Notes under the pieces: generated by a model | The model's database searches: none | The model's input: only the letters and a program-made list of their open reading frames with translations | What the model was told of the DNA's origin: nothing | Translations under genes and position numbers: made by a program | Source of the DNA: Rhizocola hellebori | GTDB lineage: Bacteria > Actinomycetota > Actinomycetes > Mycobacteriales > Micromonosporaceae | Assembly: GCF_016862955.1 (NCBI RefSeq) | Contig: NZ_BONY01000001.1 | Coordinates: 124,001 to 188,000 of the forward strand | Direction: 5' to 3' | Length of the DNA stretch: 64,000 bases | Part shown: in pieces, positions 15,593 through 24,286 of the stretch | How positions within the stretch are numbered: position 1 is the first letter of the stretch | Layout of the letters: the number at the start of each line of letters is the position of its first letter

Positions 15593-16817
15593 CGCCAAGG
15601 CTCTGCTCGCCGGGCCGGCCAAGGAACGGCTGGCCCGGCGCGGGTTCGAGCTGCCCGTGGAGGAACTGCAGGCCCTGGTCACCCAGCGTTCGAAACTCAT
15701 TGCCGAGCGCGACGCGTTGCGTGGCGAGCTGAAGAGCCTGGCACGCGAGGCAAAGGCCGAGGCCAAAGCGCGTCTTCGCCAGCTGGAAGAGGACTCGGGC
15801 GGCTGCGACGGCGAGCTTCGCCGAATGCTGCTCACCATTCCCAACCTGCCCAGCGACGATGCTCCCGACGGCGGGCCGGCCGACCCCATGGTGACAGTCC
15901 GCAGCTGGGGAACCGCGCCAGAATTCGACTTCCCACCACTGGACCACGTCGAGCTCGGAACCCGGCTCGGGATCCTTGACCCGGCCAGGGCCGCGAAGCT
16001 TTCCGGAGCGCGCTTCGCGGTCACCCGCGGCGCGGGCGCCCGGCTGGAACGGGCATTGGCAGGCTTCCTGCTCGATCTGCACACCGGCGAACACGGCTAC
16101 CTCGAGCACGGCCTGCCCCATCTCGTGACCGCCGACGCCATGACCGGAACCGGACAGCTACCCAAGTTTGCCGATGATTTGTTTGGTACCAAGGTAGGCG
16201 ATCGCGATCTGCTGCTCGTTCCCACCGCGGAAGTTCCACTGGTGAACCTCTACCGGGAGGAAATCGTCGACGCGGCGACGCTTCCTCTGGCCCTGACCGC
16301 GTGCACGCCCTGCTATCGCGCCGAGGCGGGCTCATACGGTCGGGACACCCGTGGCCTGATCCGGATGCACCAATTCGAAAAGGTGGAGTTGGTGCGCCTG
16401 TGTCATCCGGACCAGGCCGAGCGGGAGCTGCAGATCCTCCTCGGTCACGCCGAGGAGGGGCTGCGGCGTCTCGGATTGCACTACCGCGTGGTCGACCTGC
16501 GCGCAGGCGATCTGGGATTTTCGGCACGCCGAACTTTCGACATCGAGGTCTGGCTGCCCGCCCAGGGCGAGTACAGGGAGGTCTCCTCGTGCTCCGACTG
16601 CGGCGACTTCCAGGCGCGGCGCGCCGCCATCCGAGCCCGCGAACGCCAGGGCGGCAAGATCTTTGTCAACACCCTGAACGGCTCCGGCCTGCCCATCGGC
16701 CGGACCATGGTGGCCCTGCTCGAACAGGGTCAACATGCCGACGGATCGATAACCATTCCGCCTGCGCTGGTCCCCTACACCGGGTTCTCCAAAATTCCCT
16801 CGAATGGTCACGTTTAA
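15585..16817 (+). CDS. Cluster-encoded seryl-tRNA synthetase
   Basis: The 410-residue class II synthetase has the serine-binding TAEVPLVN motif, motif 2 (CYRAEAGSYGRDTRG) and motif 3 (GLPIGRTMVALLEQ), so serine activation should be intact. The N-terminal helical arm, which grips the long variable arm of tRNA-Ser, spans about residues 20-85 and appears roughly a dozen residues shorter than in housekeeping SerRS. A second SerRS in a cluster has a precedent in VlmL, which supplies seryl-tRNA for valanimycin. Here the likely targets include the two anticodon-less tRNA-like RNAs. The ATG at 15585 lies inside the permease end; a housekeeping role cannot be excluded from this window alone. Confidence 0.88.
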   Translation: MHDAKALLAGPAKERLARRGFELPVEELQALVTQRSKLIAERDALRGELKSLAREAKAEAKARLRQLEEDSGGCDGELRRMLLTIPNLPSDDAPDGGPADPMVTVRSWGTAPEFDFPPLDHVELGTRLGILDPARAAKLSGARFAVTRGAGARLERALAGFLLDLHTGEHGYLEHGLPHLVTADAMTGTGQLPKFADDLFGTKVGDRDLLLVPTAEVPLVNLYREEIVDAATLPLALTACTPCYRAEAGSYGRDTRGLIRMHQFEKVELVRLCHPDQAERELQILLGHAEEGLRRLGLHYRVVDLRAGDLGFSARRTFDIEVWLPAQGEYREVSSCSDCGDFQARRAAIRARERQGGKIFVNTLNGSGLPIGRTMVALLEQGQHADGSITIPPALVPYTGFSKIPSNGHV

Positions 16818-16882
16818 AGATGTTTCCGGCACCGCTCAAGGGGAACTACCCCTGTTGATGGACCACGACCAAGGAGGTTCAG

Positions 16883-17230
16883 GTGGCCGCTCAGATCGGT
16901 AACGTAGGAATCGACACCAACGACATGAAGGGCGCAGTGGCCTTCTGGAAGAAGGTGACCGGTTACCAGGTTGCCTCGTCAGACGAAACCACGACCTATC
17001 TAGAGGACCCGGACAAGAAGAGTGTAGGGATCTCGCTGCTGGTGGTGCCCGAGGCGCGCAAGGGCAAGAACCGCCTTCACCTTGATCTGTTCACGGACGA
17101 TCTCCATGGCGAGGTGGCACGCATAAAGAAGCTCGGCGCCACCGAGGTGAAGAGCTTCGCCGACGGCGACTCCGGCTGGGTGGTCCTGGCCGACACCGAC
17201 GGCAACCAGTTCTGCGTCTGCGCTTCGTAA
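16883..17230 (+). CDS. VOC-family (glyoxalase/dioxygenase fold) protein
   Basis: The 115-residue protein has one glyoxalase/bleomycin-resistance module pair: GNVGIDTNDMKGAVAFWKKVTGY at the start (only the order of these strands matters) and SGWVVLADTDGNQFCV at the end. Such proteins bind metals and small molecules and may give self-resistance or catalyse isomerisation. GTG at 16883 is preceded by AAGGAGG with good spacing. It is 65 bp after the SerRS, so it may close the left-arm operon. Confidence 0.8.
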   Translation: MAAQIGNVGIDTNDMKGAVAFWKKVTGYQVASSDETTTYLEDPDKKSVGISLLVVPEARKGKNRLHLDLFTDDLHGEVARIKKLGATEVKSFADGDSGWVVLADTDGNQFCVCAS

Positions 17231-17315
17231 CCACTGGGAACACGCTGGGCCGAGCGCGGTGCAAACCCGCCTGGCCCAGCGGTCGCGTCGATACACTGGC
17301 CCGCGGAGGCACATC

Positions 17316-18794
17316 GTGACTGAGCCCAAATACGCGCTCTTCGACACCCCGATCGGCAGCTGCGGCATCGCATGGAGCCCCGACGGCCTGCTGGCCGTCC
17401 AGCTACCCGAGGCCGACAAGCGCGCAACCCGCGCCCGCATGGCCAAACTGCTCCCCGACGCCGAAGAAGCCGAGCCGCCCGCAAAACTGCGCCAAGCCAT
17501 CGCCGCCATAACCGACCTGCTGCACGGCAAACCCATAGACCTACACTCGATCCCGCTCGACATGAAAGACGTCCCCCCATTCCACCGCCGCGTCTACGAA
17601 GCGGCCCGCGAAATCCCACCCGGCGACACCCTGTCCTACGGCGCTATCGCCAACCGCATCGGCTCCCCCGGCTCAGCCCGCGCCGTCGGCCAGGCCCTGG
17701 GCCGCAACCCCTTCGCCATCGTCGTCCCCTGCCACCGCGTGGTAGCCGCGAACGGCAAGCTGGGCGGCTTCTCCGCCAACGGCGGCGTCACCACCAAAGC
17801 CAACCTCCTAGCCCTGGAAAACCCCGACCCCCAACCCTCCGCCGCGCCCAAGAAGACCAGCGCGGCCAGCGCGGCCAGCGCGACCAGCGCGGCCAAAGTC
17901 ACCACGGGCAGAGCCAGCACGGCCAAAGTCAGCACGGCCAAAGCCGATAGCGCAGCAAAGGGTGTTGCTGCCTCAGCTAGCGGCTCAGCCACCGCTGGCG
18001 GAGGCAACAAAGCAGGCCGTGCAGCCAAAGCTAGCGTCGGCAAAGCGGGTGGCGCGGCCAAAGCCGGCGGCACTGCCAAAGCCGGCGGCGCGGCCAAAGC
18101 CGGCGGCACTGCCAAAGTCGGCCGTGCGGCCAAGACTGATGGTGCAGCCGAGGCGGGTGGCTACGGTTTTAGTCCGAAGACGGCGCTGGCTCATTTGCGC
18201 AAGGTTGATCCGAAGCTGGGCCGGTTCATCGACGGCGCTGGGCCGTTCGACATGATTATCAATCCGGCCGACAGCGTGTTCGGCATGCTCGCCGAGGCTA
18301 TCGTCTACCAGCAGCTGACCGCGAAGGCTGCCAGCACCATTTTCGGCCGGGTCTGCGAGGCCACCTCCGGCGGCAAGCGGCCCAAGCCGAAGGATGTGCT
18401 TGCCACGTCTGAGGCCGACCTTCGCGGTGCCGGCCTGTCCAACGCGAAAACCCGTGCCCTGCTTGATCTTGCCGACAAGGCTGAGAGCGGTGAGCTTCCC
18501 ACGCTTGCCAAGATCCGGCAGCTACCCGACGACGAGATCATCGAGACCCTTGTCAAGGTACGTGGCATCGGCCGTTGGACGGCCGAGATGTTCCTCATTT
18601 TCCGTCTCGGCCGCCCCGATGTCCTCCCGCTCGACGACTATGGCCTGCGGCGCGGATACACCATAGTGTTCGGCACGAAAGACCTGCCCAGCAAAGCAGA
18701 GCTGGAAAAAGCGGGCGAGAAGTGGGCGCCCTACCGCACTGCCGCCAGCTGGTACCTATGGAAGGCTGCCGAGCCGCCGGGCCTGACCACGTGA
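17316..18794 (+). CDS. Fused O6-alkylguanine-DNA alkyltransferase and AlkA-type DNA glycosylase
   Basis: Residues 1-170 are an Ogt/AGT: PPFHRRVYEAAREIPPG, SARAVGQALGRNP (helix-turn-helix) and active cysteine in VVPCHRVVAANG. Residues about 175-285 are a low-complexity Ala/Lys/Gly linker. The rest is a DNA-3-methyladenine glycosylase II domain with a helix-hairpin-helix VRGIGRWTAEMF and catalytic Asp in LPLDDYGLRRGY. The two halves repair complementary alkylation lesions: O6-alkylguanine by direct transfer, N-alkylpurines by excision. GTG at 17316 is chosen for the GGAGG 6 nt upstream. Not obviously part of the cluster, although an alkylating azoxy product would make DNA-alkylation repair useful next door. 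Confidence 0.9.
   Translation: MTEPKYALFDTPIGSCGIAWSPDGLLAVQLPEADKRATRARMAKLLPDAEEAEPPAKLRQAIAAITDLLHGKPIDLHSIPLDMKDVPPFHRRVYEAAREIPPGDTLSYGAIANRIGSPGSARAVGQALGRNPFAIVVPCHRVVAANGKLGGFSANGGVTTKANLLALENPDPQPSAAPKKTSAASAASATSAAKVTTGRASTAKVSTAKADSAAKGVAASASGSATAGGGNKAGRAAKASVGKAGGAAKAGGTAKAGGAAKAGGTAKVGRAAKTDGAAEAGGYGFSPKTALAHLRKVDPKLGRFIDGAGPFDMIINPADSVFGMLAEAIVYQQLTAKAASTIFGRVCEATSGGKRPKPKDVLATSEADLRGAGLSNAKTRALLDLADKAESGELPTLAKIRQLPDDEIIETLVKVRGIGRWTAEMFLIFRLGRPDVLPLDDYGLRRGYTIVFGTKDLPSKAELEKAGEKWAPYRTAASWYLWKAAEPPGLTT
17850..18165 (+). repeat. Low-complexity tandem repeats encoding the Ogt-AlkA linker
   Basis: Short degenerate units (GCGGCCAGC-like, AAAGTCAGCACGGCC-like, then a 15-18 bp unit encoding GGxAKA between 18043 and 18130) recur in frame. 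They give an Ala/Gly/Lys linker of about 110 residues, and the basic residues could hold the protein on DNA. Copy number is expected to vary between strains. Confidence 0.75.
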
Positions 18795-18804
18795 CCGCCT
18801 GACG

Positions 18805-19440
18805 TTAGATGAAGAAGAGCATGTTCACGACGGGAAGCAGCACGGTCACCTGGAAGCCGAGCACGAAGGCGCTAAAGATGGCAAGCAGCCGGAACTCCAT
18901 CCCGCCGCCGGCGCGGTATCGCCGCACGCCGACGACGAGGCTGCCCAGGATCATCGGGACACCCAGCCAGGACAGCGTTCCCAAGGCGAAGAGCGTCCAG
19001 CCTGGCCAGCTGCGCGCGACGAACCCGTCGACCGGCCTTGGGAATGCCGGCCGGTGCAACAGGCTCACCGTCAAGATGGTGAGGCATAAGACGAAAAGGA
19101 TCGCCGATCCCAGTACCATGGCATAGGCGGCCATATCCACATCGCGGTCGCCAAATCGTTCGGCCTGTTGTCTAATTTGGATATTGCGATGGCTGGCCCA
19201 CTGGTGCAGCCCCAAACTGATCGACGTGACGGCGATCCAGAACCAAACGTAGGGCCCTGAGGCGAACCGCTGGCGCAAACCCGACCACATCAGCGAGCGC
19301 CGTCCATGGCCGCTCAACGGATCTTCGCCGTTGTCGCTCGCATCGAGCATCATGGCGACCATGTCTGCGCCGTGCCTTTCGCGCCACGGCTTGGAGTAGA
19401 AGCGCAGGGCGCGCCAGTAAGGGATGTGAGCTGTGGTCAA
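18805..19440 (-). CDS. Polytopic membrane protein paired with PadR regulator
   Basis: The 211-residue protein has a soluble N-terminal helix region (WRALRFYSKPWRERHGADMVAMMLD) typical of the membrane partners of PadR regulators, then four hydrophobic helices ending at NMLFFI. Its ATG overlaps the PadR stop (ATGA), so the two are coupled. No catalytic motif is visible. A sensing or transport-associated role controlled by the PadR protein is inferred from the many similar pairs in actinomycetes. Confidence 0.75.
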   Translation of the reverse strand: MTTAHIPYWRALRFYSKPWRERHGADMVAMMLDASDNGEDPLSGHGRRSLMWSGLRQRFASGPYVWFWIAVTSISLGLHQWASHRNIQIRQQAERFGDRDVDMAAYAMVLGSAILFVLCLTILTVSLLHRPAFPRPVDGFVARSWPGWTLFALGTLSWLGVPMILGSLVVGVRRYRAGGGMEFRLLAIFSAFVLGFQVTVLLPVVNMLFFI

Positions 19441-19787
19441 AGCGACTCTCCCAATGCCGGGCGGCGCGCTATCCGGCGCACCGCCTTCTCCATCGTGCTA
19501 CGACGCTGTGCCTCAGCGGCAAACACGGCCTTTCCGGTAGCGGTCAGCCGGTAGTTGCGGCGCAGTCGGCCGCTGACGATTTCTTCGCTGGAGATCTGGA
19601 TCCAGCCGTCGTCGAGCATGCGATCGAGCGCCTTGTAGAGCGTGCCCGGACTCAGGCTGATCACACCGTCACTGAGCGCCCGAACCTGCTGGATGATGCC
19701 GTAGCCGTGGAGCGGCTCGGTCAGCATCGACGCAAGGATCAGGTATTCGTGTTCAGTGAGCGCCCGCCTACTAGTCACGCGAGCCAT
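19437..19787 (-). CDS. PadR-family transcriptional regulator
   Basis: The 116-residue protein has the PadR winged helix: LTEHEYLILASMLTEPLHGYGI, then LSPGTLYKALDRMLDDGWI and the dimerisation helix at the end. PadR proteins repress adjacent genes and respond to ligands. The start ATG at 19787 lies about 10 nt from a TATATT -10 inside an AT-rich palindromic stretch (about 19796-19808) that may also be its operator. It controls the membrane protein it overlaps. Confidence 0.88.
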   Translation of the reverse strand: MARVTSRRALTEHEYLILASMLTEPLHGYGIIQQVRALSDGVISLSPGTLYKALDRMLDDGWIQISSEEIVSGRLRRNYRLTATGKAVFAAEAQRRSTMEKAVRRIARRPALGESL

Positions 19788-19891
19788 ATTACGCTCAGGA
19801 ATATATAGGCGCAAGCGTACGGTCGATACTGTTGCGGCACAACGGTTTCACTTCTCTTGTCCTTTTAGTACATGCGTGCTAGCCTTGCTTC

Positions 19892-21103
19892 GTGACTGGG
19901 GCGGGGGCCTTGTGGAGCATGTCGGACAACGAGTTGTCCGGCGAGCTTCTCCAGGTGTGGGCCGCCGAGCAGGCTATCGTGGCGCGTCGTCTTGGGCTGG
20001 TTCGTGAGATTGACGGGCGCGGGCTGGCGGGTCGTGAGGGCGCTACCTCTGCGGCGGTGTGGCTGCGTGACAGGCTTCGGGTCACGATCCATTCGGCGCG
20101 GCAGATGCTGTCGCTGGCCGCTGTCCTAGATGGGCCTTGTGAGGCAACGGGAGCGGCGCTGGCCGATGGTGTGGTCAACGTGCAGCAGGCCCGCGTGATC
20201 GCCGATGCGGTGAACGATCTGGGCGAGCACGGCCCGGCGGTTCAGGCCAAGGCCGAGCAGGTGTTGCTGCATCCCGATTGTGTGGTGCTGGAGCCGGTGT
20301 CGTTGAAGGTGGCCGCCGACCATGTCCTCGAGCATGTGGCCCCAGAACTGGCCGAGGAAAAACAGCGCCGCGACCTGGAAGCCGCCGAGCGCCGTGCCGC
20401 CCGAGACCGGGCGTTCACGATGAGCCCCGACGGCACCGGCCGGGTCCGGCTATCAGGCTGGCTCGGCCACGAAGCCGCCGCCATCATCAACGCCGCCATC
20501 GACCCGCTATGCGCCCCAGCCGGCAAACACGACGACCGCACCGCCACCCAACGCCGCGCCGACGCCCTCACCGAAGCATGCCGCCTCACCCTGGCCGCCG
20601 GCGAGCTACCCGAAAACGGCGGCGACCGGCCCCAGCTCGTGCTCACCATGCGCCACGACGACCTCCTGGCCCGCATCGGCCACGGCATGCTCGACACCGG
20701 CCAGCCCCTCACCCCCGACACCGTGCGCCGCATCGCCTGCCAAGCCAACATCATCCCCGCCGTGCTCAACACCACCGGCCAAGTCCTCGACCTCGGCCGC
20801 CAACGACGCCTGTTCACCGGCCCCATCCGCCGCGCCCTCATCCTGCGCGACGGCGGCTGCGCCTTCCCCGGCTGCGACAGGCCGCCACGCTGGTGCGACG
20901 GCCACCACATACTCTCCTGGCTCCTCGGCGGCGCGACCAGGCTCGACAACGCCGTCCTGCTCTGCGGACACCACCACCGGCTCATCCACCACAGCGAATG
21001 GGAAGTCCGCATCGGACCCGACGGACTACCCGAATTCCTCCCACCATCCTATATGGACCCACTGCGCAGACCACTTCGCCACCACCGCCATAGACGGCCC
21101 TAA
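19892..21103 (+). CDS. DUF222/HNH endonuclease domain protein (13E12-type)
   Basis: The 403-residue protein has an N-terminal DUF222 domain (about residues 15-300) and a C-terminal HNH motif with zinc-knuckle cysteines: CAFPGCDRPPRWCDGHHI, then LLCGHHHRLIHH. These 13E12/REP proteins are multi-copy in actinomycete genomes and often mark insertion-prone sites; the biological role is unsettled. GTG at 19892 follows a TAGCCT-like -10 closely, so the mRNA may be leaderless. It lies in the block that separates the two halves of the cluster. Confidence 0.88.
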   Translation: MTGAGALWSMSDNELSGELLQVWAAEQAIVARRLGLVREIDGRGLAGREGATSAAVWLRDRLRVTIHSARQMLSLAAVLDGPCEATGAALADGVVNVQQARVIADAVNDLGEHGPAVQAKAEQVLLHPDCVVLEPVSLKVAADHVLEHVAPELAEEKQRRDLEAAERRAARDRAFTMSPDGTGRVRLSGWLGHEAAAIINAAIDPLCAPAGKHDDRTATQRRADALTEACRLTLAAGELPENGGDRPQLVLTMRHDDLLARIGHGMLDTGQPLTPDTVRRIACQANIIPAVLNTTGQVLDLGRQRRLFTGPIRRALILRDGGCAFPGCDRPPRWCDGHHILSWLLGGATRLDNAVLLCGHHHRLIHHSEWEVRIGPDGLPEFLPPSYMDPLRRPLRHHRHRRP

Positions 21104-21254
21104 CGGGCCACCCCTCGCCACCCTCACCACCACGATCGTCCTTTCCGGACCTACCCCCGGTGAGTCCACACCTCACCAGCGCCGCCGGTGGGAGCTGGGG
21201 TGGCCGCGAATAAATAGTCTGGCGGTGGGGCGCGGTGGTGCTAGCTTGATCGCT

Positions 21255-21479
21255 ATGACACGACTGGTCCAGGTGGATCTCCGATCCGGTGACAGGTTCC
21301 TCACCTGCTGGGTGGAACCGCGGGTCCGGGTTGGAGATCAGATCACCCTCAAGAATCATGAGGAGCCTGCTCTGCGTTGGGACGTTCTGCGCGTGGGCAC
21401 GGCTCGCGACTCGGGCGACATCAAGCGCGGCTGGGCGAATTTTGTTGCGCGCGGCGGGCGTCAGGCGGTGTCCGGATAG
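21255..21479 (+). CDS. Small hypothetical protein
   Basis: The 74-residue protein MTRLVQVDLRSGDRF... is mostly beta-strand in character, with a charged middle (GDQITLKNHEEP) and no membrane segment or cysteine pair. It is not recognised. A TAGCTT-like -10 just upstream and the ATG at 21255 suggest a leaderless single gene. It precedes the iron-transport operon but is separated from it by an iron box. Confidence 0.6.
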   Translation: MTRLVQVDLRSGDRFLTCWVEPRVRVGDQITLKNHEEPALRWDVLRVGTARDSGDIKRGWANFVARGGRQAVSG

Positions 21480-21544
21480 CGGTTGTCCATTGTGGACAGC
21501 GGTCCGGGAAAGTTGGTGAGACGACGGTCACATCGGGTCGACGG

Positions 21545-21563
21545 TAAGGTTCGCCTAACCTAA
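21545..21563 (+). promoter_or_regulatory. Iron box (IdeR/DmdR-type operator)
   Basis: TAAGGTTCGCCTAACCTAA matches 16 of 19 positions of the actinobacterial iron-box consensus TTAGGTTAGGCTAACCTAA and lies just before the start of the siderophore importer operon. Iron-bound IdeR/DmdR1 would repress transcription here. Confidence 0.85.
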
Positions 21564-21574
21564 GCTGTGGCTCC

Positions 21575-22549
21575 GTGAAGAGGAGCGCCGTAGTAATCCT
21601 CGGCGTCCTGCTGTTGGGGGCTGCCGTTGCCGCGAGCCTGGCCGTCGGCAGCCGGGACATCCCGCTGAACGACGTGGTCAGCGCACTGCTGCGACCGTCG
21701 GACGGCGAGCACACGGTGATCGTCAGAGAGCTGCGGTTGCCGCGGACCTTGGTGGGGTTGCAGGTTGGCGTCGCGCTCGCGGTTGCGGGCGTGATCATGC
21801 AGACGCTGACCCGCAACCCCATTGCCGAACCGCGCATTCTGGGCATTGCGGCGGGCGCATCGTTCGGGGTCGTCGTGGCGATCGCGGTGTTCGGCCTGAG
21901 CACGCTGGCGGGGTGGATCTGGTTCGGGTTGGGCGGAGCGGCGTTAGCCGGCGTCGCCGTGTTCAGTATCGCCGCGCGAACGCGCGAGGGGTCGGCCCCG
22001 GTCAACCTTGCGCTGACCGGAGCGGCCATCGACGCCGGCCTCGGTGCGCTCATCTACGGGGTGCTGAGCATCGACGCCGCCACGTTCGACCAGTTCCGGT
22101 TCTGGGTGGTGGGCTCGCTCGCTGGGCGTACCCCACAAATGGCCCTTCAGGTTTTGCCGTTCCTCGCCCTCGGCCTCGTCTTCGCGGCGATGGCCGCTCG
22201 TGGGTTGGATGCCCTGGCGCTCGGCGACGATATGGCGCGTGGGCTGGGACATTCGGTGGCGCGCTGGCGGGCGATCGCGGCAGCGGCGGCGATCCTGCTT
22301 ACGGGTGCGGCGGTGGCGGTGGCCGGGCCGATCGCCTTCGTGGGGCTGGCCGTGCCGCACGCGGCGCGCGCGCTCGTGGGAACGAATCATCGATGGACTC
22401 TGCCGGTGTCGGCATTGCTGGGCGCGATCCTCGTGCTTGGCGCGGACGTGCTTGGGCGCGTGCTGTTTCCGCCCGGCGAAGTGCCGGCCGGAGTCATCAC
22501 GGCGCTGGCCGGAGCGCCCGTGCTGCTGTGGGTGGTGCTGCGCAAATGA
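21575..22549 (+). CDS. Iron-siderophore ABC transporter permease (FecCD family)
   Basis: The 324-residue FecCD/BtuC-type permease has about nine to ten hydrophobic helices and the family features LRLPRTLVGLQVGVALAVAG and PIAFVGLAVPHAAR. It forms half of the heterodimeric channel for ferric siderophore import. The GTG start is 12 bp after the iron box, and the gene overlaps the second permease by 4 bp. Iron-regulated expression is strongly indicated. Confidence 0.93.
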   Translation: MKRSAVVILGVLLLGAAVAASLAVGSRDIPLNDVVSALLRPSDGEHTVIVRELRLPRTLVGLQVGVALAVAGVIMQTLTRNPIAEPRILGIAAGASFGVVVAIAVFGLSTLAGWIWFGLGGAALAGVAVFSIAARTREGSAPVNLALTGAAIDAGLGALIYGVLSIDAATFDQFRFWVVGSLAGRTPQMALQVLPFLALGLVFAAMAARGLDALALGDDMARGLGHSVARWRAIAAAAAILLTGAAVAVAGPIAFVGLAVPHAARALVGTNHRWTLPVSALLGAILVLGADVLGRVLFPPGEVPAGVITALAGAPVLLWVVLRK

Positions 22550-23514
22550 AAGGGTACTCGCGGCTGGGGCTGGTGGCGGTGGCGCTTGCTGTCGCGGTGG
22601 TGGCCAGTGTGAGTGTCGGTGAAGTGAGCGTGCCGCCGATCGAGGTTGTTAAATCTCTTCTTTTCGCGGGTACCGATTACGACCTCATAGTTCGCGAATT
22701 GCGTTGGCCCCGAACGGTTCTGGCCGTGGTGACGGGAGCCGCGTTCGGCATCGGCGGGGCGCTCATCCAGTCGGTGACGCGCAATCCGCTCGCCAGTCCC
22801 GACATCATTGGTATCACCCAGGGTGCGGGGCTGGCCGCCACGATCGCGCTGACGACCGGGGTGATCGCAGTCGCCCCGGCCGCATTGGCGGGCGGATTGC
22901 TTGCGGCGCTGCTGGTTTTCACGTTCGGGTCGCGGTCGGGATTTTCCGCCAGGCGGTTCGTGCTGGCGGGGGTGGCGGTCGCCTTCGCGCTGCGGGCCGG
23001 CATCGAGGTGGTGCTCACGTCGGCGGAAACCATTGACGCGCAACGGGCGCAGATCTGGCTCATCGGCTCGCTCAATGGGCGGGGGTTCACCGAGGCGTCC
23101 GCGATCGCGCTGACGCTGGTCTTGGCGCTCGGCCCGCTGTTGTGGGCGGGCTGGGCGTTGCGCACGAGCGCTCTGGACGACGATGTGGCGCGTGGTCTTG
23201 GGGTTCGGCCGGTGGCACGCCGCTATGGCCTGGCCGCGGTCGGCGTGGTCTTGGCGGCCGCCGCGACCGCTCAGGTCGGCGCGATCGATTTTGTGGCTCT
23301 GGTCGCGCCGCAGGTCGCGCGCAGGATCCTGCGCACCGAGCGCCCTGGCTTGCTGGCTTCCGCCCTTGTCGGCGCGACCCTGGTGGTACTGGCCGATCTG
23401 GCCGGGCGGCGGCTGCTCGCGCCCACCCAGCTGCCGGCCGGTGTGCTCACCGCCGCGCTGGGCGCGCCTTATCTCATCTATCTCCTTCTGCGCGGGAGGC
23501 GTCATGCTGCTTGA
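22546..23514 (+). CDS. Iron-siderophore ABC transporter permease (FecCD family), second subunit
   Basis: The 322-residue FecCD permease (RELRWPRTVLAVVTGAAFGIGG, then IDFVALVAPQVARRI) pairs with the preceding subunit to form the transmembrane channel. It overlaps both neighbours (ATGA at the start, 11 bp at the end), typical of a tightly coupled importer operon. Confidence 0.93.
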   Translation: MKGYSRLGLVAVALAVAVVASVSVGEVSVPPIEVVKSLLFAGTDYDLIVRELRWPRTVLAVVTGAAFGIGGALIQSVTRNPLASPDIIGITQGAGLAATIALTTGVIAVAPAALAGGLLAALLVFTFGSRSGFSARRFVLAGVAVAFALRAGIEVVLTSAETIDAQRAQIWLIGSLNGRGFTEASAIALTLVLALGPLLWAGWALRTSALDDDVARGLGVRPVARRYGLAAVGVVLAAAATAQVGAIDFVALVAPQVARRILRTERPGLLASALVGATLVVLADLAGRRLLAPTQLPAGVLTAALGAPYLIYLLLRGRRHAA

Positions 23515-24286
23515 GGCTCAGTCACTTTTCGCCGGGTACGATGAACGCACTGTCCTGGATGGACTGTCGGTGCGGATCCCGCCCGGCGAGCTCACCATCA
23601 TCATCGGACCCAACGCGTGCGGCAAGTCGACCCTGTTGCGCACGCTGGCCCGGCTGCTCAAGCCGCGCGGCGGTGCGGTCTTGCTTGACGGGCGGTCGAT
23701 TCACGAGCTGCCGCCCCGGCTCGTGGCTCAGCGACTCGGCGTGTTGCCGCAGTCGCCCCTGGTACCCGAAGGAATAACGGTTTTGGAATTGGTGTCGCGG
23801 GGAAGGCAGCCATACCAGCGCTGGTGGCAGCAGACGGCACCCGGTGACCGCGCTGCCATCGAGGCCGCGATGCTGGCCGCCGACATCGTGGCGCTGGCCG
23901 ATCGGCCGGTGGATTCGCTTTCCGGCGGGCAGCGGCAGCGGGTGTGGATCGCGATGGCGCTGGCGCAGGAGACCGAGGCGCTGCTGCTCGACGAGCCCAC
24001 CACCTTCCTCGATCTGTCGCATCAGGTCGAGGTGCTCACGCTGCTGCGCCGGCTGCAACGCGGCGGGCGCACCGTGGTGGCCGTGCTGCACGACCTCAAC
24101 CAGGCCGCCCGCTACGCCGACCACGTGATTGCCATGCGCGACGGGGCGATCGTGGCCGCCGGCCCGCCAGCGCAGATCGTCACCACCGAGCTTGTCCGTG
24201 ACGTCTTCGCCCTCGACTGCGTCATTGTGCCCTGTCCTGTCACGGGCGCACCCTTGGTTGTCCCCTCTGGAAAGGAATTGTCGTGA
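23504..24286 (+). CDS. Iron-siderophore ABC transporter ATP-binding protein (FepC-like)
   Basis: The 260-residue ATPase has Walker A GPNACGKST, a Q-loop VLPQSP, signature LSGGQRQRVW, Walker B ALLLDEPTTFLD and the H-loop VAVLHDLNQAARYAD. It energises uptake through the two FecCD subunits. The gene sits within the importer operon and overlaps the binding-protein gene by 4 bp. Confidence 0.95.
   Translation: MLLEAQSLFAGYDERTVLDGLSVRIPPGELTIIIGPNACGKSTLLRTLARLLKPRGGAVLLDGRSIHELPPRLVAQRLGVLPQSPLVPEGITVLELVSRGRQPYQRWWQQTAPGDRAAIEAAMLAADIVALADRPVDSLSGGQRQRVWIAMALAQETEALLLDEPTTFLDLSHQVEVLTLLRRLQRGGRTVVAVLHDLNQAARYADHVIAMRDGAIVAAGPPAQIVTTELVRDVFALDCVIVPCPVTGAPLVVPSGKELS

Noticed and set aside
17850-18165. 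CRISPR array or integration repeat
   Set aside because: Repeats are short, degenerate, gap-free and in frame; they encode a protein linker.
19892-21103. Group II intron or transposase
   Set aside because: The HNH motif belongs to a DUF222/13E12 protein; no reverse transcriptase, terminal inverted repeats or target duplications were seen.
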